This document shows positions 29,685 through 41,080 of a DNA stretch of 64,000 nt, in pieces. This DNA comes from Caldimonas manganoxidans ATCC BAA-369. Lineage in GTDB: Bacteria > Pseudomonadota > Gammaproteobacteria > Burkholderiales > Burkholderiaceae_C. The first letter of the stretch is position 1. Every line of letters starts with the position of its first letter. The position numbers were made by a program, and so were the translations under genes. Location of the stretch: contig NZ_KB905929.1 of NCBI RefSeq assembly GCF_000381125.1, positions 124,001-188,000 on the forward strand, in the 5' to 3' direction. Under the pieces are notes generated by a model, which had not been told where the DNA came from, searched no databases, and was given only the letters and a program-made list of their open reading frames with translations.

Positions 29685-32252
29685 TTGAAATCATCTTCAC
29701 GTTCCCTAGGGCGTTTCGCTCTGTCTGGGGTGGCGGCTGCTGCCATGTTTTTGGCAGCCGGCCAGGCCGCGGCGCTGGGGCTGGGTCGGGTGACGGTTCA
29801 GTCGGCGCTTGGCGAGGCCCTGCGGGCGGAGATCGACGTCACCAGCCTGACGCCGGAGGAGGCGGCCAATTTGCAGGCTCGCATCGCGGCTCCCGATGCT
29901 TACCGGGCCGCCGGCGTGGAGTACAACGCTGTCCTGAGCGGCGCGCGTGTCACCCTCGAGCGTCGGCCGGATGGTCGCCCATACCTGAAGGTCGTCAGCG
30001 ATCGTGCGGTGCAAGAGCCGTTCGTCGATGTGATCCTGGAGCTGTCGTGGACCTCGGGTCGCTTGGTGCGCGAGTACACCTTGCTGCTCGATCCGCCATC
30101 GTCCACGCGCCGTGCGGCGGCACCGGCGACGGCACCGATCATCAGCGCTCCCCCGGCGCCAGCGGCGTCGATCGCCGCGCCCCCGGCGCCGGCGGCTGGG
30201 CCTGCGCGGCCGGCCGCAGCAGCGGCTGCGCCCGCGCCATCGGCTGCGCCGGCCGCGGCCAATGCTGCAGACGAGTACCGAGTGCGCCGTGGCGACACTT
30301 TGTACGGCATCGCCGCACGTGTCCAGCGTCCCGGCGTCTCGCTCGACCAGATGCTCGTGGCGCTGTTTCAGGCCAACCCACAGGCGTTCTCTGGCGGCAA
30401 CATGAACCGCTTGCGCGCCGGGGCCGTGTTGTCGATTCCTGCCAGCGAGCAAGCGGCCAGCGTCTCGCCCCGGGAGGCACGCCAGCTGATCCAGGCCCAA
30501 AGCGCCGACTTCAATGCTTATCGCCAGCGTCTGGCTGCCGCGACCCGGCAGACGGCCACCGAAGAACCCACGCGACAAGCGTCTGGACGGGTCGAGGCCG
30601 AGGTGCAGGATCGCCGACAGGCCGCCGATGCCCCACCGGATCGGCTGACGCTGAGCAAGGGGGCCGTGGCGGCCGCCCCCGGTGCGCCTTCCACCGAGGA
30701 TCGTATCGCGCAGCAGCGGCAACAGCAGGAAGCCGCTCAGCGTGTGGCCGAACTGTCGCGCAATGTCGAAGAACTCAAGCGCATCGCGCCGGCTGGCACC
30801 CCGGCCGCCGCACCCGCGCCTGCGCCGGCGGCTTCGCCCGCGCTCGGTGTGAGCGTGCCAGTGGCGGCCGCGCCAGCGCCGCTGGCCTCGGCGCCCGAGG
30901 CGGCGCCATCGCAGCCAGCTGCCGCCGTGGAGGCTGCGGCCAGCGCGGCCTCCGATGCGGTCGGTGTGGCCGCTGCGGAGGCTTCGGCACCGGCAGTGGC
31001 CCAGGCCGCAGCCTCTGCGCCTGCGCCGGCGGCCGCACCTGCGCCGGCGCCCGTGCCCGCGGAGCCCAGTCTGATCGATGACTTGTTGGCCAATCCGCTC
31101 ACCCTGCCGTTGGCGGGCGGCTTGGTGGCCCTGCTCGTGGGCTTGGGGGTTTACCGTTTGCGCTCGCAGAACAAGAAGGACAGCGGTGAGACGTCCTTCC
31201 TCGAGAGCCGCTTGCAGCCCGATTCCTTCTTCGGCGCCAGTGGTGGCCAGCGCGTGGATACCAAGGATGCGACCGGTGCTCCCTCGTCGTTGAGTTATTC
31301 GCTCAGCCAGCTCGATGCCATCGGTGATGTCGATCCGGTGGCCGAGGCCGATGTGTACTTGGCGTATGGTCGTGACTTGCAGGCCGAGGAAATCCTCAAG
31401 GAGGCCATGCGTGCCAATCCCGAGCGGCTGGCCATCCGTACCAAGTTGCTGGAGGTTTACGCCAAGCGTCGTGATGCCAAGGGGTTCGAGCTGTTGGCCA
31501 CGCAGTTGTACGGCCTGACGGGTGGTCAGGGCGAGGATTGGGCTCGCGCCCAGGAGTTGGGGCGCCAGATCGACCCGGACAATGCGTTGTACCAACCGGG
31601 TGGCGCGCCCGCGGATGCCGCCAAACTGCCCGAAGGGGGCTACGAGCCGCTTGGGGCGAGCACCATGCCCCAATCGGTGATGCCTACGCCGTCGACGTAT
31701 GCCGACGAACCCCAGGCTGCGCTCAAGGTCGACCTCGATTTGGATCTGCCTTTGGACGAGCCGCCAGCGCCGGCCGGCGGCTTCAATTCGGAATCGACGC
31801 AGCCGCTGACGGCCGCGCCGGTGGACCCGGAGCCCGCCCCGACGGCGCCCCAGGAGCTGCAAGCCTCGTTGCCGCCCGCGGCGGCGCCCGAGGCGGGCAT
31901 GGCATTCGAACTGCCGGAGCCGCCCGAAGTGGCTTCGGCAGGGGCTGAGGCCGGTGTCGGTGCGCCAAGCTCGCAACCCATGGAGTTCGAACTCGAAGGC
32001 TTGTCGCTGGAACTTGAGCCCCGCCCATCGGCCGAGGCACAGCCCTCGCGGGCCGAGGATCCCTTGGCCGAGCTGGATCTCGGTGAAGGCGAGGTGCCTG
32101 GCGATCCGATGGAGCGCAAATTGGAGTTGGCTGAAGAGTTTCGCCAGATCGGTGACCGTGAAGGCGCGCGTGAGCTGCTCCAAGAGGTCGTGTCCAAGTC
32201 CAGCGGGGCTCTGAAGGCCAAGGCGCAGAGCATGCTTGCCGAGCTGACCTGA
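29685..32252 (+). CDS. fimV: FimV/HubP-type polar peptidoglycan-binding protein
   Basis: An 855-residue inner-membrane protein. Signal peptide to about residue 30; conserved FimV N-terminal domain ('[17 protein letters not shown]') to about 140; Ala/Pro-rich linker; LysM domain at about 195-250 ('[17 protein letters not shown]'); long Ala/Pro-rich segment; one membrane helix at about 470-490 ('[19 protein letters not shown]'); acidic cytoplasmic region with a TPR-like motif; and the FimV C-terminal motif ('[19 protein letters not shown]'). Homologues organise the pole and support type IV pilus and secretion function. The start is TTG at 29685, chosen for GGGAGA six bases upstream; a TTG at 29673 is the alternative. 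A terminator follows. Confidence 0.92.
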   Translation: MKSSSRSLGRFALSGVAAAAMFLAAGQAAALGLGRVTVQSALGEALRAEIDVTSLTPEEAANLQARIAAPDAYRAAGVEYNAVLSGARVTLERRPDGRPYLKVVSDRAVQEPFVDVILELSWTSGRLVREYTLLLDPPSSTRRAAAPATAPIISAPPAPAASIAAPPAPAAGPARPAAAAAAPAPSAAPAAANAADEYRVRRGDTLYGIAARVQRPGVSLDQMLVALFQANPQAFSGGNMNRLRAGAVLSIPASEQAASVSPREARQLIQAQSADFNAYRQRLAAATRQTATEEPTRQASGRVEAEVQDRRQAADAPPDRLTLSKGAVAAAPGAPSTEDRIAQQRQQQEAAQRVAELSRNVEELKRIAPAGTPAAAPAPAPAASPALGVSVPVAAAPAPLASAPEAAPSQPAAAVEAAASAASDAVGVAAAEASAPAVAQAAASAPAPAAAPAPAPVPAEPSLIDDLLANPLTLPLAGGLVALLVGLGVYRLRSQNKKDSGETSFLESRLQPDSFFGASGGQRVDTKDATGAPSSLSYSLSQLDAIGDVDPVAEADVYLAYGRDLQAEEILKEAMRANPERLAIRTKLLEVYAKRRDAKGFELLATQLYGLTGGQGEDWARAQELGRQIDPDNALYQPGGAPADAAKLPEGGYEPLGASTMPQSVMPTPSTYADEPQAALKVDLDLDLPLDEPPAPAGGFNSESTQPLTAAPVDPEPAPTAPQELQASLPPAAAPEAGMAFELPEPPEVASAGAEAGVGAPSSQPMEFELEGLSLELEPRPSAEAQPSRAEDPLAELDLGEGEVPGDPMERKLELAEEFRQIGDREGARELLQEVVSKSSGALKAKAQSMLAELT

Positions 32253-32270
32253 ACGGGCCGTGCCCGTCGT

Positions 32271-32312
32271 GGGCCAGGAGGGCGCTGGTCGCCACCTGGC
32301 CCTTTGTTTTTT
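32271..32312 (+). terminator. Intrinsic terminator after fimV
   Basis: GGGCCAGG (32271-32278) pairs with CCTGGCCC (32295-32302); an inner GGCG/CGCC stem extends it. TTTGTTTTTT follows. It separates fimV from the truA-trp unit. Confidence 0.85.
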
Positions 32313-32347
32313 CGAGTCGCGCCAGAACCGATCAGAAAAGAGGTGTC

Positions 32348-33157
32348 GTGAGGATTGCATTGGGCGTCAGCTACCGGGGAACGGCTTATCTGGGTTGGCA
32401 AAGCCAGCCCAATGGTCGTACGGTGCAAGATCAGCTCGAACGGGCCTTGTCGCGTTTTGCCGATCACCCGGTGCGGGTGGTGTGTGCAGGGCGTACCGAC
32501 GCCGGGGTGCACGGCCTCAATCAGGTGGTGCATTTCGACACCGAGCGCCAGCGTGAGCCGTTTTCCTGGGTGCGAGGCACCAATACTTTCTTGCCCGAGG
32601 ACATTGCGGTGCAATGGTGCCGGCCGGTGCCGCCGGACTTCCACGCCCGCAACAGTGCCCGCTCACGCCGCTACGTCTACGTGTTGCGCGAGTCGCCCGT
32701 GCGGCCGGCCTTGGAGCTTGGTTTGGTGGGCTGGGTGTTTCGGCCGCTGGACGAGTCCGCAATGCGCCGGGCGGCCGATCACCTCGTGGGACGGCATGAC
32801 TTCAGCGCGTTTCGTTCTTCCGAGTGTCAGGCGCGCAGTCCGGTCAAACACTTGATCGACATCTCGATCGTGCGCCGTGGCGCCTATTGGCGGTTCGAGT
32901 TCGAGGCCGATGCCTTCTTGCATCACATGGTGCGCAACCTCATGGGCTGTTTGATTGCGGTGGGCTGCGGCGGACGCGATCCGGAATGGGTGGCTCGGGT
33001 GTTGGCCGGCCGCGATCGGACATTGGCGGCGCCTACCTTTGCGCCAGACGGTCTGTACTTTCTTGGGCCTCGGTACGATGCGCATTTGGGGCTGCCGCTC
33101 CATACCGCAGCCCATGACTGGCTGCCCGCGGCGGTGGCCTCGGAGGGTTCTCGATGA
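32348..33157 (+). CDS. truA: tRNA pseudouridine(38-40) synthase TruA
   Basis: A 269-residue pseudouridine synthase acting on U38-U40 of the tRNA anticodon arm. The catalytic Asp is in '[20 protein letters not shown]'; '[18 protein letters not shown]' and '[11 protein letters not shown]' are further TruA motifs. GTG start at 32348, with AGAGGT just upstream. First gene after the fimV terminator; its stop overlaps the trpF start by four bases. Confidence 0.96.
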   Translation: MRIALGVSYRGTAYLGWQSQPNGRTVQDQLERALSRFADHPVRVVCAGRTDAGVHGLNQVVHFDTERQREPFSWVRGTNTFLPEDIAVQWCRPVPPDFHARNSARSRRYVYVLRESPVRPALELGLVGWVFRPLDESAMRRAADHLVGRHDFSAFRSSECQARSPVKHLIDISIVRRGAYWRFEFEADAFLHHMVRNLMGCLIAVGCGGRDPEWVARVLAGRDRTLAAPTFAPDGLYFLGPRYDAHLGLPLHTAAHDWLPAAVASEGSR

Positions 33158-33810
33158 CTTTGCCTGCACAACGCACGCGCATCAAGATTTGTGGCCTCAC
33201 CCGCGAGGTCGATGTGGAGGCGGCGGTGGCTGCCGGGGCGGATGCCATTGGCTTGGTGTTCTACGAACGCAGCCCCCGTTACGTCAGCTTGGAGCGAGCC
33301 ATGGCCTTGGTGCGCGAGCTGCCGCCGTTTGTCACGCCAGTGGGTTTGTTCGTGAACGCCACGCCGGAGGAGGTGCGCCGGGTTTGCGAGGCCATCCCGC
33401 ACCTGGTGTTGCAGTTCCATGGCGATGAAACGCCCCAGCAATGCGAAGCCGCCGGCCGTGCCTATCTGCGTGCGGCGCGCATGGCTCCCGGCTTCGATTT
33501 GCTACACTTTGCCCAGCGTTTTGCCACTGCCCAAGCCGTGCTGCTGGATGCGCATGTCGAGGGATATGGTGGCGGTGGAAAGGTCTTCGATTGGTCACTC
33601 ATTCCCCCCGGCGTGCCCTGTCCGGTCGTTTTGTCTGGTGGGTTGAATCCTGCAAACGTGACCGATGGGGTGCTTCAGGTCCGGCCCTGGGCCGTTGACG
33701 TAAGCTCCGGCGTCGAATCCGCCAAAGGCATCAAGGATGCCAGCGCGATACGCCGGTTCTGCGAAGCGGTTCGCGAAGCCGATGCGCGCATCGCAGCCGC
33801 CGTTGCCTGA
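33154..33810 (+). CDS. trpF: Phosphoribosylanthranilate isomerase
   Basis: A 218-residue TIM barrel that catalyses the Amadori rearrangement of phosphoribosylanthranilate in tryptophan synthesis. The catalytic Cys is in '[16 protein letters not shown]' and the catalytic Asp in '[15 protein letters not shown]'; '[12 protein letters not shown]' and '[10 protein letters not shown]' form the phosphate site. Overlaps truA (ATGA). Followed by trpB after 20 bases. Confidence 0.96.
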   Translation: MTLPAQRTRIKICGLTREVDVEAAVAAGADAIGLVFYERSPRYVSLERAMALVRELPPFVTPVGLFVNATPEEVRRVCEAIPHLVLQFHGDETPQQCEAAGRAYLRAARMAPGFDLLHFAQRFATAQAVLLDAHVEGYGGGGKVFDWSLIPPGVPCPVVLSGGLNPANVTDGVLQVRPWAVDVSSGVESAKGIKDASAIRRFCEAVREADARIAAAVA

Positions 33811-33830
33811 CCCCCCCAACACCTGAAGTC

Positions 33831-35099
33831 ATGTTGAACTATCAGCAACCCGATGCCCGAGGGCATTTCGGCCCCTACGGTGGTTCCTTCGTCGCCGAAA
33901 CGCTGACCCATGCGCTGGAGGAGCTCAAGGCGGCGTATGAGCGCTATCGCCGCGATCCCGACTTCCAAGCCGAGTTTCGCCGCGAGCTGGCCCATTTCGT
34001 CGGCCGTCCCAGCCCGATCTACCATGCCGCGCGGCTCAGTCGTGAGTTGGGAGGGGCGCAGATCTACCTCAAGCGCGAAGATCTCAATCACACCGGCGCC
34101 CACAAGGTGAACAACACCATCGGTCAAGCCTTGCTGGCGCGCCGCATGGGCAAGCCGCGCGTGATTGCCGAGACCGGTGCCGGGCAGCACGGTGTGGCCA
34201 CGGCCACCATTTGTGCCCGCTATGGCATGGAATGTGTGGTGTACATGGGCAGCGAGGATGTCAAGCGCCAGTCGCCCAATGTCTATCGCATGCACTTGTT
34301 GGGTGCCAAAGTGGTGCCGGTCGAAAGCGGCTCTCGCACGCTGAAGGATGCGCTCAACGAAGCCTTGCGCGACTGGGTCACCCACGTGGAGAACACCTTT
34401 TACATCATCGGCACGGTGGCTGGGCCCGCGCCGTATCCGGCCATGGTGCGTGACTTCCAGAGCGTCATCGGCGAGGAATGCCTGGTGCAGATGCCCGAGA
34501 TGACCGGTCGGCAGCCGGATGCCGTGATCGCCTGCGTGGGTGGTGGCAGCAATGCGATGGGCATCTTCTACCCTTACATCACGCATGAATCGGTGCGCCT
34601 CATCGGTGTCGAGGCGGCCGGGCAGGGGCTGGACACTGGCAAGCACGCCGCGTCACTGAACGCGGGCTCGCCAGGGGTGTTGCATGGCAACCGCACCTAT
34701 CTGCTGCAGGACGACAACGGCCAGATTTTGGAGACGCATTCGATCTCGGCCGGTCTGGACTATCCGGGCGTGGGGCCCGAGCATGCCTATCTGAAGGACA
34801 TCGGTCGTGCCGAGTATGTGGGCGTGACCGACCAAGAGGCGCTGGAGGCGTTCCACCGCCTGTGTCGCACCGAAGGGATCATTCCGGCGCTGGAATCCAG
34901 CCATGCGGTGGCTTATGCCATGCAAATGGCGCCGACGATGCGCCCGGACCAGATTTTGCTCGTGAATCTGTCGGGCCGTGGGGACAAGGACATCGGGACC
35001 GTGGCCGATCTCAGCGGGGCCGAGTTCTTTTGTCGGCCATCGTGCCGGGGCCTCGGCGTCAAGGGCGGTGACGCTTCCGTGATGAAGGGGCCGAAATGA
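33831..35099 (+). CDS. trpB: Tryptophan synthase beta chain
   Basis: A 422-residue PLP enzyme that joins indole and serine. The PLP lysine is in '[19 protein letters not shown]'; substrate motif '[13 protein letters not shown]' and phosphate loop '[11 protein letters not shown]' are intact. The C-terminal extension '[12 protein letters not shown]' is slightly longer than the E. coli protein. Overlaps trpA by four bases (ATGA), the usual coupling for the alpha2beta2 complex. Confidence 0.97.
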   Translation: MLNYQQPDARGHFGPYGGSFVAETLTHALEELKAAYERYRRDPDFQAEFRRELAHFVGRPSPIYHAARLSRELGGAQIYLKREDLNHTGAHKVNNTIGQALLARRMGKPRVIAETGAGQHGVATATICARYGMECVVYMGSEDVKRQSPNVYRMHLLGAKVVPVESGSRTLKDALNEALRDWVTHVENTFYIIGTVAGPAPYPAMVRDFQSVIGEECLVQMPEMTGRQPDAVIACVGGGSNAMGIFYPYITHESVRLIGVEAAGQGLDTGKHAASLNAGSPGVLHGNRTYLLQDDNGQILETHSISAGLDYPGVGPEHAYLKDIGRAEYVGVTDQEALEAFHRLCRTEGIIPALESSHAVAYAMQMAPTMRPDQILLVNLSGRGDKDIGTVADLSGAEFFCRPSCRGLGVKGGDASVMKGPK

Positions 35100-35923
35100 G
35101 CCGTATCGCTGCCACCTTTGCCCGCTTGCGCCAGCAGGGTCGCAAGGCCCTCATTCCCTACATCACGGCTGGCGACCCGTTTGCCGATGTCACACCCGAG
35201 CTGATGTTGGGCTTGGCCGATGCCGGGGCCGATGTGATCGAGCTGGGGGTGCCTTTTTCCGATCCCATGGCCGATGGCCCGGTGATCCAAAAGGCGGCCG
35301 AAAGGGCGTTGGCCCGGGGCATCGGTTTGCCCCAGGTGTTCGATCAGGTCAGGGCGTTTCGCGTGGGCAACACGACCACTCCGGTGGTTCTGATGGGCTA
35401 CGCCAACCCGATCGAGCGCTACGACCAGCGTCGTGGCCAGGGCGCCTTCGCGCAGGCGGCCCGTGAGGCGGGCGTCGATGGCGTGCTGGTGGTCGATTAC
35501 CCGCCAGAGGAGTGCGAGTCGTTTGCCGCCACGCTGCAATCCCAGGGCCTGGACCCGATCTTCCTGCTGGCGCCGACATCGACCGACGAGCGCATGCAGC
35601 AGGTTGGACGGATCGCCAGCGGCTACGTGTACTATGTGTCGTTGAAAGGCGTCACTGGCGCCGCACACTTGGACACGGCGTCGGTGGCGCAGATGCTGCC
35701 TCGCATTCGCAAGCATGTGGCGGTGCCCGTGGGCGTGGGTTTCGGTATTCGCGATGCCGAGTCTGCCCGGGCCGTGGCCGCCGTATCGGATGCGGTGGTC
35801 ATCGGCTCGCGTCTCGTGCAATTGCTGGAAGATCAGCCCCGTGACCGCGTGGTGCAGGCCGGGCGCGAATTCATCGCGCAGATCCGTGCGGCCCTGGACA
35901 GCCTGGAAGGAGTTCATCGATGA
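35096..35923 (+). CDS. trpA: Tryptophan synthase alpha chain
   Basis: A 275-residue TIM barrel that releases indole from indole-3-glycerol phosphate. Catalytic residues are seen in '[20 protein letters not shown]' (Glu and Asp) with '[11 protein letters not shown]' at the N-terminus and '[11 protein letters not shown]' later. Overlaps both trpB and accD by ATGA junctions, so trpB-trpA-accD form one tightly coupled unit. Confidence 0.97.
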   Translation: MSRIAATFARLRQQGRKALIPYITAGDPFADVTPELMLGLADAGADVIELGVPFSDPMADGPVIQKAAERALARGIGLPQVFDQVRAFRVGNTTTPVVLMGYANPIERYDQRRGQGAFAQAAREAGVDGVLVVDYPPEECESFAATLQSQGLDPIFLLAPTSTDERMQQVGRIASGYVYYVSLKGVTGAAHLDTASVAQMLPRIRKHVAVPVGVGFGIRDAESARAVAAVSDAVVIGSRLVQLLEDQPRDRVVQAGREFIAQIRAALDSLEGVHR

Positions 35924-36792
35924 GTTGGCTTGAAAAACTGCTGCCGCCGAAGATCCAGCAGACCGATCCGGCCGAGCGCCGTTCGGTGCCGGAAGGGTTG
36001 TGGATCAAGTGTCCATCGTGCGAATCGGTGCTGTACAAAACCGACCTCGAACACAACCACTATGTCTGCCCCAAGTGCGCTCACCACCATCGCATCAACG
36101 CGCGCGCGCGGCTGGACAAGTTCCTCGACGCCGAGGGGCGGTACGAGATCGGCCAGGAGGTCATCCCGGTCGATGCTTTGAAGTTCCGGGACAGCAAGAA
36201 ATACCCGGATCGCCTGAAGGATGCCCTGGAGGCCACGGGCGAGACCGACGCGCTCGTGGTCATGGGCGGCGCCGTCTTGAGCATGCCATTGGTGGCAGCC
36301 TGCTTCGAGTTCGACTTCATGGGCGGCTCCATGGGCTCGGTGGTGGGCGAGCGTTTCGTGCGCGGCGTCGAGACCGCGCTGGAGCAGAAAACCCCCTTCA
36401 TCTGCTTCACCGCCACAGGAGGGGCGCGCATGCAGGAAGGTCTGCTCAGCCTGATGCAAATGGCCAAGACCAATGCGGCGCTCACCCGCCTGGCCAAGGC
36501 GAAGCTGCCCTACATCAGTGTGCTGACCGACCCCACCATGGGCGGTGTGTCGGCCAGCTTCGCCTTCATGGGCGATGTGGTGATTGCCGAGCCCAAGGCG
36601 CTGATCGGCTTTGCCGGCCCGCGGGTGATCGAAAACACCGTGCGAGAAAAACTGCCGGAAGGCTTTCAGCGCTCTGAGTTTTTGATGCAAAAGGGGGCGC
36701 TGGACATGATCGTCGATCGGCGCGAGCTGCGGCCCACGGTGGCCCGATTGCTGGCAAAGCTGCTGCGGCAGCCGGCCGACGCGGTGGCCTGA
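35920..36792 (+). CDS. accD: Acetyl-CoA carboxylase carboxyltransferase beta subunit
   Basis: A 290-residue subunit of the carboxyltransferase that makes malonyl-CoA for fatty acids. The N-terminal zinc ribbon has four cysteines ('[12 protein letters not shown]', '[10 protein letters not shown]'); the crotonase-like domain includes '[19 protein letters not shown]' and '[13 protein letters not shown]'. It pairs with AccA, encoded elsewhere. ATG overlaps the trpA stop. A terminator hairpin follows. Confidence 0.97.
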   Translation: MSWLEKLLPPKIQQTDPAERRSVPEGLWIKCPSCESVLYKTDLEHNHYVCPKCAHHHRINARARLDKFLDAEGRYEIGQEVIPVDALKFRDSKKYPDRLKDALEATGETDALVVMGGAVLSMPLVAACFEFDFMGGSMGSVVGERFVRGVETALEQKTPFICFTATGGARMQEGLLSLMQMAKTNAALTRLAKAKLPYISVLTDPTMGGVSASFAFMGDVVIAEPKALIGFAGPRVIENTVREKLPEGFQRSEFLMQKGALDMIVDRRELRPTVARLLAKLLRQPADAVA

Positions 36793-36818
36793 GCCTCGTG
36801 TTCCCCCATCGGTGTGCG

Positions 36819-36842
36819 GGGCCGGCTTCGCGCCGGCCCTTT
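36819..36842 (+). terminator. Terminator after accD
   Basis: GGGCCGGC (36819-36826) pairs with GCCGGCCC (36832-36839) around TTCGC, followed by TTT. It lies 26 bases after the accD stop and closes the truA-trpFBA-accD unit. Confidence 0.75.
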
Positions 36843-36904
36843 GCCTTGATTCGCAGAGACATTGCAGCCTGTGCGGACAACCGCCAGGCCTTTACCATCG
36901 CTCC

Positions 36905-38206
36905 ATGACTCGTCCCCAGACCCTCGCCGACTGGCTGCTGCATTGTGAGCGCCTGCATCCCAGGACGATCGATCTGACGCTCGAGCGCGTGCAGACCGTG
37001 GCAGCCCGGTTGAACCTGCGCTTCGAGTGTCCGGTGGTCACGGTGGCCGGCACCAACGGCAAGGGCTCCACCTGCGCCATGCTGGAGGCCATCGCTTTGC
37101 AGGCTGGGTATCGCACAGGGGTCTATACCTCGCCTCATCTCGTGCATTTCGAAGAGCGTTGCCGATTGCGCGGGGAGGTGGTGAAGGCCGAGGCCCTGCT
37201 GCCACATTTCGAAGCCGTGGAGATCGCACGTGCAGGTCAGGGTCTGACCTATTTCGAGTTCACGACCTTGGCGATCTTGCGGCTGTTGTCCCAGTCCGAA
37301 CTGGATCTGGTGGTGCTGGAGGTGGGCCTGGGAGGGCGGCTGGATGCCGTCAATGTCATCGATGCCGACTGTGCGGTCATCACCAGCATCGATCTGGATC
37401 ACATGGAATACCTGGGGCCCGACCGCGAGAGCATCGGGCGAGAAAAGGCGGGCATCATGCGTGCCGGGCGTGCCGTGGTGGTGAGCGATCCCATGCCGCC
37501 GCGCAGCGTGATCGAACATGCTCAGGCCTTGGGGGCCGACTTGCACCTGTTTGGGCGCGATTTCCGCTACAGCGGCGATCGTCAGCAATGGAATTGGGCG
37601 GGACGGCATCGCCGCTACAACGCGCTGGCCTATCCGGCCTTGCGCGGTGCCAATCAATTGCTCAATGCCTCGGGCGTGTTGGCCGCTTTCGAAGCGCTGC
37701 ATGAGTCTCTGCCCATCAACGCCCAGGCTGTGCGCAACGGTCTGGCCATGGTGGAGCTGCCCGGGCGTTTCCAGATCGTTCCGGGGCAACCCACGCTCGT
37801 GCTGGATGTTGCACACAACCCCCATGCAGTGGCCACACTGGCCGAGAACCTCGACCAGATGGGCTTTTTCCCGCGCACGCATGCGGTGTTCGGTGCCATG
37901 GCCGACAAGGACGTGAGCGGCATCCTGCGACGCATGCATCCCATGGTCGACGCCTGGTATTTCACCGACCTGCCCACGGCCCGGGCCCTTCCGGGCGCCG
38001 ACCTGTTGCGCCGCTGGCAAGCTCTGCCAACGCGCTCGCCGGCGCCGGCGGTCGCCTCGGTGCATCCATCTGCGACGGAGGCCTTGCAGGCGGCCCTGTC
38101 TGCGGCCGACCCGGCTGATAGAATCGTAGTCTTCGGGTCCTTCTTCACCGTTGGGGGCGTGCTGCAAGGCGGCCTGCCCCGTTTGTCGGCCCGGCACTTG
38201 GGCTGA
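36905..38206 (+). CDS. folC: Dihydrofolate synthase / folylpolyglutamate synthase
   Basis: A 433-residue Mur-ligase-family enzyme that adds glutamate to dihydropteroate and to folates using ATP. The P-loop is 'VVTVAGTNGKGSTCAMLEAI'; 'TSPHLVHFEERCRL', 'LEVGLGGRLDAVNVI' and 'DVAHNPHAVATLAENL' are FolC motifs. ATG at 36905 starts right before the first conserved helix; the open frame extends 31 codons upstream, across the terminator, without support. Followed by the SPOR-protein gene after 59 bases. Confidence 0.95.
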   Translation: MTRPQTLADWLLHCERLHPRTIDLTLERVQTVAARLNLRFECPVVTVAGTNGKGSTCAMLEAIALQAGYRTGVYTSPHLVHFEERCRLRGEVVKAEALLPHFEAVEIARAGQGLTYFEFTTLAILRLLSQSELDLVVLEVGLGGRLDAVNVIDADCAVITSIDLDHMEYLGPDRESIGREKAGIMRAGRAVVVSDPMPPRSVIEHAQALGADLHLFGRDFRYSGDRQQWNWAGRHRRYNALAYPALRGANQLLNASGVLAAFEALHESLPINAQAVRNGLAMVELPGRFQIVPGQPTLVLDVAHNPHAVATLAENLDQMGFFPRTHAVFGAMADKDVSGILRRMHPMVDAWYFTDLPTARALPGADLLRRWQALPTRSPAPAVASVHPSATEALQAALSAADPADRIVVFGSFFTVGGVLQGGLPRLSARHLG

Positions 38207-38265
38207 AGCGGCCTGGCTGGCCGGCGGGTGGGCTGCAGGGCCGGCGTTCCCACATTCCGAGACGC

Positions 38266-39027
38266 ATGGGTCTGCTTTCCTTTTTCAAGCGTGTCGCAGC
38301 CTCTGGCGAGGCGCCTGCGGCCTCGCCCCGCCCGGAAGACTCGGTGGAGCAGGCGCGCACCCGGGCCCGACATCGGCTCATTGGGGCCGTGGTGCTCGTG
38401 GGGGCGGCCGTGATCGGCTTCCCCTTGCTATTCGAGACCGAGCCTCGCCCGATTCCCACGGACTTGCCGATCGAGATTCCGGCCAAGGATGCGCCGGTGG
38501 TTCGTGCCCGAGGGGATGTTCCAGATTCTGCGGCTTCCGCGGCACGCGCTGCGCAGCCCAGCGCGATCGAAGAGCGCGCGGCCAATGCCGCTGGCGAGCA
38601 GGAGGCGGCTTCCAGCCCGGTGGCAGTGGCCCCCCCTGCGTCCAACGTGTCTGATGCGCCGCCCAGGCCGGCGGCGGCCGCTCCAAGTCCGGCGCCGGCG
38701 TCGGCCCCGGCGCCCGCATCGCCTGCCGAACAGGCCGAGGCCGCCCGGGCCCGGGCCTTGCTCGAAGGCCGTCCGGCCGCGGCAGCCGAGGAGACCGCGG
38801 CTCGCTTTGTGGTGCAGGTGGGTGCCTTTGGCGAGACCGCCAGTGCGCGCGAGGTGCGAGCCAAGGTCGAGAAGCTCGGGTTCAAAACCTACACCCAGGT
38901 CATCGAGACGGCAGCAGGGCAGCGCATCCGTGTGCGGGTGGGGCCTTTCGCGTCTCGGGAGCAAGCCCAGCAGGCGGCCAGCCGACTCAAAGCGGCTGGC
39001 CTGCCCGCGGCAGTGCTCACGCTATGA
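38266..39027 (+). CDS. SPOR-domain cell-division protein (DedD-like)
   Basis: A 253-residue bitopic inner-membrane protein. A short cytoplasmic tail precedes one membrane helix at about residues 44-62 ('HRLIGAVVLVGAAVIGFPLL'); an Ala/Pro-rich periplasmic linker follows, then a C-terminal SPOR domain at about 180-253 ('RFVVQVGAFGETASAREVRA', 'RIRVRVGPFASREQAQQAA'). SPOR domains bind denuded septal peptidoglycan, and DedD supports septation in E. coli. The folC-dedD-cvpA-purF order is the same as in enterobacteria. Overlaps cvpA by ATGA. Confidence 0.9.
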   Translation: MGLLSFFKRVAASGEAPAASPRPEDSVEQARTRARHRLIGAVVLVGAAVIGFPLLFETEPRPIPTDLPIEIPAKDAPVVRARGDVPDSAASAARAAQPSAIEERAANAAGEQEAASSPVAVAPPASNVSDAPPRPAAAAPSPAPASAPAPASPAEQAEAARARALLEGRPAAAAEETAARFVVQVGAFGETASAREVRAKVEKLGFKTYTQVIETAAGQRIRVRVGPFASREQAQQAASRLKAAGLPAAVLTL

Positions 39028-39533
39028 GAACCATGGCTGCCATGGGCTGGGTCGACATTGCTTTTCTTGCGCTGCTGCTGGTGTCGGTGGTGCTGGGGCT
39101 GGTGCGAGGGCTGGTCTTCGAGGTGCTTGCGCTGGCCGGATGGGTGGTGGCCTTTTTCGCTGCGCAGTGGATCACGCCGCAGTGGAGTGCAGCAGTGCCC
39201 ATCGGTGCGCCCGGGTCGATGATCAACCACGTCAGCACCTTTGCGATCGTGTTTGTGGCCACGCTGTTCGTCTGGGGGCTGCTGGCGTGGCTGATCAAGA
39301 AGCTCGTTCACGCCAGCGCGCTCAGTGTGCTCGACCGGCTCATGGGGGCGGCTTTCGGTTTGGTGCGGGGTGTGCTGATCGCTTTGGTGGTGACTTTGCT
39401 CGTGACCTGGACGCCGCTGGCGCGCAGTGAACCGTGGCGAGCCTCTCATGGAGCGGCGCTGCTGCAAGAAATGCTCCAGGGGCTCAAGCCCCTCATGCCT
39501 CGCGAGCTGGCCGAGCGGCTCGTGACCCGTTGA
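39024..39533 (+). CDS. cvpA: CvpA family membrane protein
   Basis: A 169-residue inner-membrane protein with four predicted helices, matching the CvpA (colicin V production) family: 'WVDIAFLALLLVSVVLGLVR' and 'LDRLMGAAFGLVRGVLIAL'. Its exact role is unknown; in E. coli it is linked to colicin V production and envelope stress tolerance and precedes purF. Start ATG at 39024 overlaps the SPOR gene's stop; ATG at 39033 is possible too. The gene ends 19 bases before purF. Confidence 0.93.
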   Translation: MRTMAAMGWVDIAFLALLLVSVVLGLVRGLVFEVLALAGWVVAFFAAQWITPQWSAAVPIGAPGSMINHVSTFAIVFVATLFVWGLLAWLIKKLVHASALSVLDRLMGAAFGLVRGVLIALVVTLLVTWTPLARSEPWRASHGAALLQEMLQGLKPLMPRELAERLVTR

Positions 39534-39552
39534 ACTGTCTGGAAGGTAAACC

Positions 39553-41070
39553 ATGTGCGGCATCGTGGGCGTCATTTCGAAGGCGCCGGTCAACCAGCTC
39601 ATTTATGACGCGCTGCTGCTGCTGCAGCATCGTGGCCAAGACGCCGCGGGCATCGTCACCGCGATGGACACCAAGTTTTTCATGCACAAGGCCCGCGGCA
39701 TGGTGCGCGACGTCTTCCGCACCCGCAACATGCGGGCACTGCCCGGCACCGTGGGTTTGGGTCAAGTGCGTTACCCCACGGCGGGCAATGCCTACAGCGA
39801 GGAGGAGGCACAACCCTTCTACGTGAACGCGCCGTTTGGCTTGGTGCTCGCGCACAACGGGAACCTCACCAATGCCCATGCGTTGCGCAAAGAGCTTTTT
39901 GCCATCGATCGACGTCATCTGAACACCGAGAGCGACTCTGAAGTCTTGCTCAACGTGCTGGCCCATGAGCTGGAGCTGGCCGCGCGTGAATTGCCGCTGA
40001 CGCCGGAGGAAATCTTCAAGGCCGTGCGAGGTGTGCACAAGCGCATCAAGGGCTCTTATGCGGTGGTCTGCCTGATTGCCGGCCATGGCTTGCTGGCCTT
40101 CCGCGACCCATATGGCATTCGCCCGCTGTGTTACGGGCAGGCCGACCTGCCAGAAGGCACCGAGTGGATGGTGGCCAGCGAGTCGGTGGCGCTCGAAGGC
40201 ACCGGTCATCGATTCGTCCGCGACGTGGCGCCGGGCGAGGCGATCTTCATCGACCTCGAGGGGCAGGTGCATGCACAGCAATGCGCCGAGCGTCCCAGTT
40301 TGAATCCATGTGTTTTCGAGTTCGTGTACTTGGCGCGTCCGGATTCCGTGATCGACGGCATTTCGGTGTATCAGGCGCGGCTCAACATGGGCGAGACGCT
40401 GGCCCAACGTGTCATCTCGACCATGCCACCCAGCGAGATCGACGTGGTCATTCCGATTCCGGAGTCCAGTCGTCCCTCGGCCATGCAACTCGCGCAGAAA
40501 ATCGGAAAGCCCTATCGGGAAGGTTTCGTGAAGAACCGTTACGTGGGGCGCACCTTCATCATGCCGGGGCAGGCGGTGCGTCGCAAATCGGTGCGCCAAA
40601 AGCTCAATGCGATGCCGCAGGAGTTCAAAGGCCGCAACGTGCTGCTGGTGGACGATTCCATCGTGCGAGGCAACACCTCCCGTGAAATCGTGCAGATGGC
40701 CCGTGAAGCCGGTGCGCGCCGGGTCTACATGGCTTCGGCGGCGCCGCCGGTGCGCTATCCGAATGTCTATGGGATCGACATGCCCACCAAGAGCGAGCTG
40801 ATCGCGCACGGCCGCAGCATCGAAGAAATTCGTGAGTTCATTGGCGCCGATGCGTTGATCTACCAAGACGTGGCGGCCATGAAGAAGGCAGTGGGTTCGC
40901 TGAACCCCCGGATCGACGGCCTGGAGGCTTCCTGTTTCGACGGCCACTACATCACTGGCGATGTCAGCGCCGAGGACTTCGCGGCCATCGAGACCCAACG
41001 GACCTCGCAGGGTGAGGACGAAGAGCCTGGGCGCACCCGCTTGGCGCTGCAAAGTTCGGACGAGGCTTGA
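39553..41070 (+). CDS. purF: Amidophosphoribosyltransferase
   Basis: A 505-residue enzyme for the first committed step of purine synthesis. It begins '[10 protein letters not shown]', so Cys2 becomes the N-terminal nucleophile of the glutaminase domain with no propeptide. The PRPP motif '[18 protein letters not shown]' lies in the C-terminal transferase domain. AGGTAA precedes ATG at 39553. No iron-sulfur-type insert is seen, so it is the E. coli-like form. Confidence 0.97.
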   Translation: MCGIVGVISKAPVNQLIYDALLLLQHRGQDAAGIVTAMDTKFFMHKARGMVRDVFRTRNMRALPGTVGLGQVRYPTAGNAYSEEEAQPFYVNAPFGLVLAHNGNLTNAHALRKELFAIDRRHLNTESDSEVLLNVLAHELELAARELPLTPEEIFKAVRGVHKRIKGSYAVVCLIAGHGLLAFRDPYGIRPLCYGQADLPEGTEWMVASESVALEGTGHRFVRDVAPGEAIFIDLEGQVHAQQCAERPSLNPCVFEFVYLARPDSVIDGISVYQARLNMGETLAQRVISTMPPSEIDVVIPIPESSRPSAMQLAQKIGKPYREGFVKNRYVGRTFIMPGQAVRRKSVRQKLNAMPQEFKGRNVLLVDDSIVRGNTSREIVQMAREAGARRVYMASAAPPVRYPNVYGIDMPTKSELIAHGRSIEEIREFIGADALIYQDVAAMKKAVGSLNPRIDGLEASCFDGHYITGDVSAEDFAAIETQRTSQGEDEEPGRTRLALQSSDEA

Positions 41071-41080
41071 AGGGGCGACG

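Noticed and set aside
30100-31070. Repetitive DNA in fimV as a possible repeat array
   Set aside because: It is irregular Ala/Pro coding low complexity, without equal-length repeats or spacers.
32313-32347. Tryptophan leader or attenuator before the truA-trpFBA unit
   Set aside because: No Trp-rich leader peptide and no alternative hairpins; the gap is only 35 bases after the fimV terminator.
29706-32360. An 884-codon open frame opposite fimV
   Set aside because: Its Arg/Gly-rich composition is the reverse reading of the Ala/Pro-rich fimV linker.
41071-41080. SAM or other riboswitch before metZ
   Set aside because: The purF-metZ gap is ten bases.
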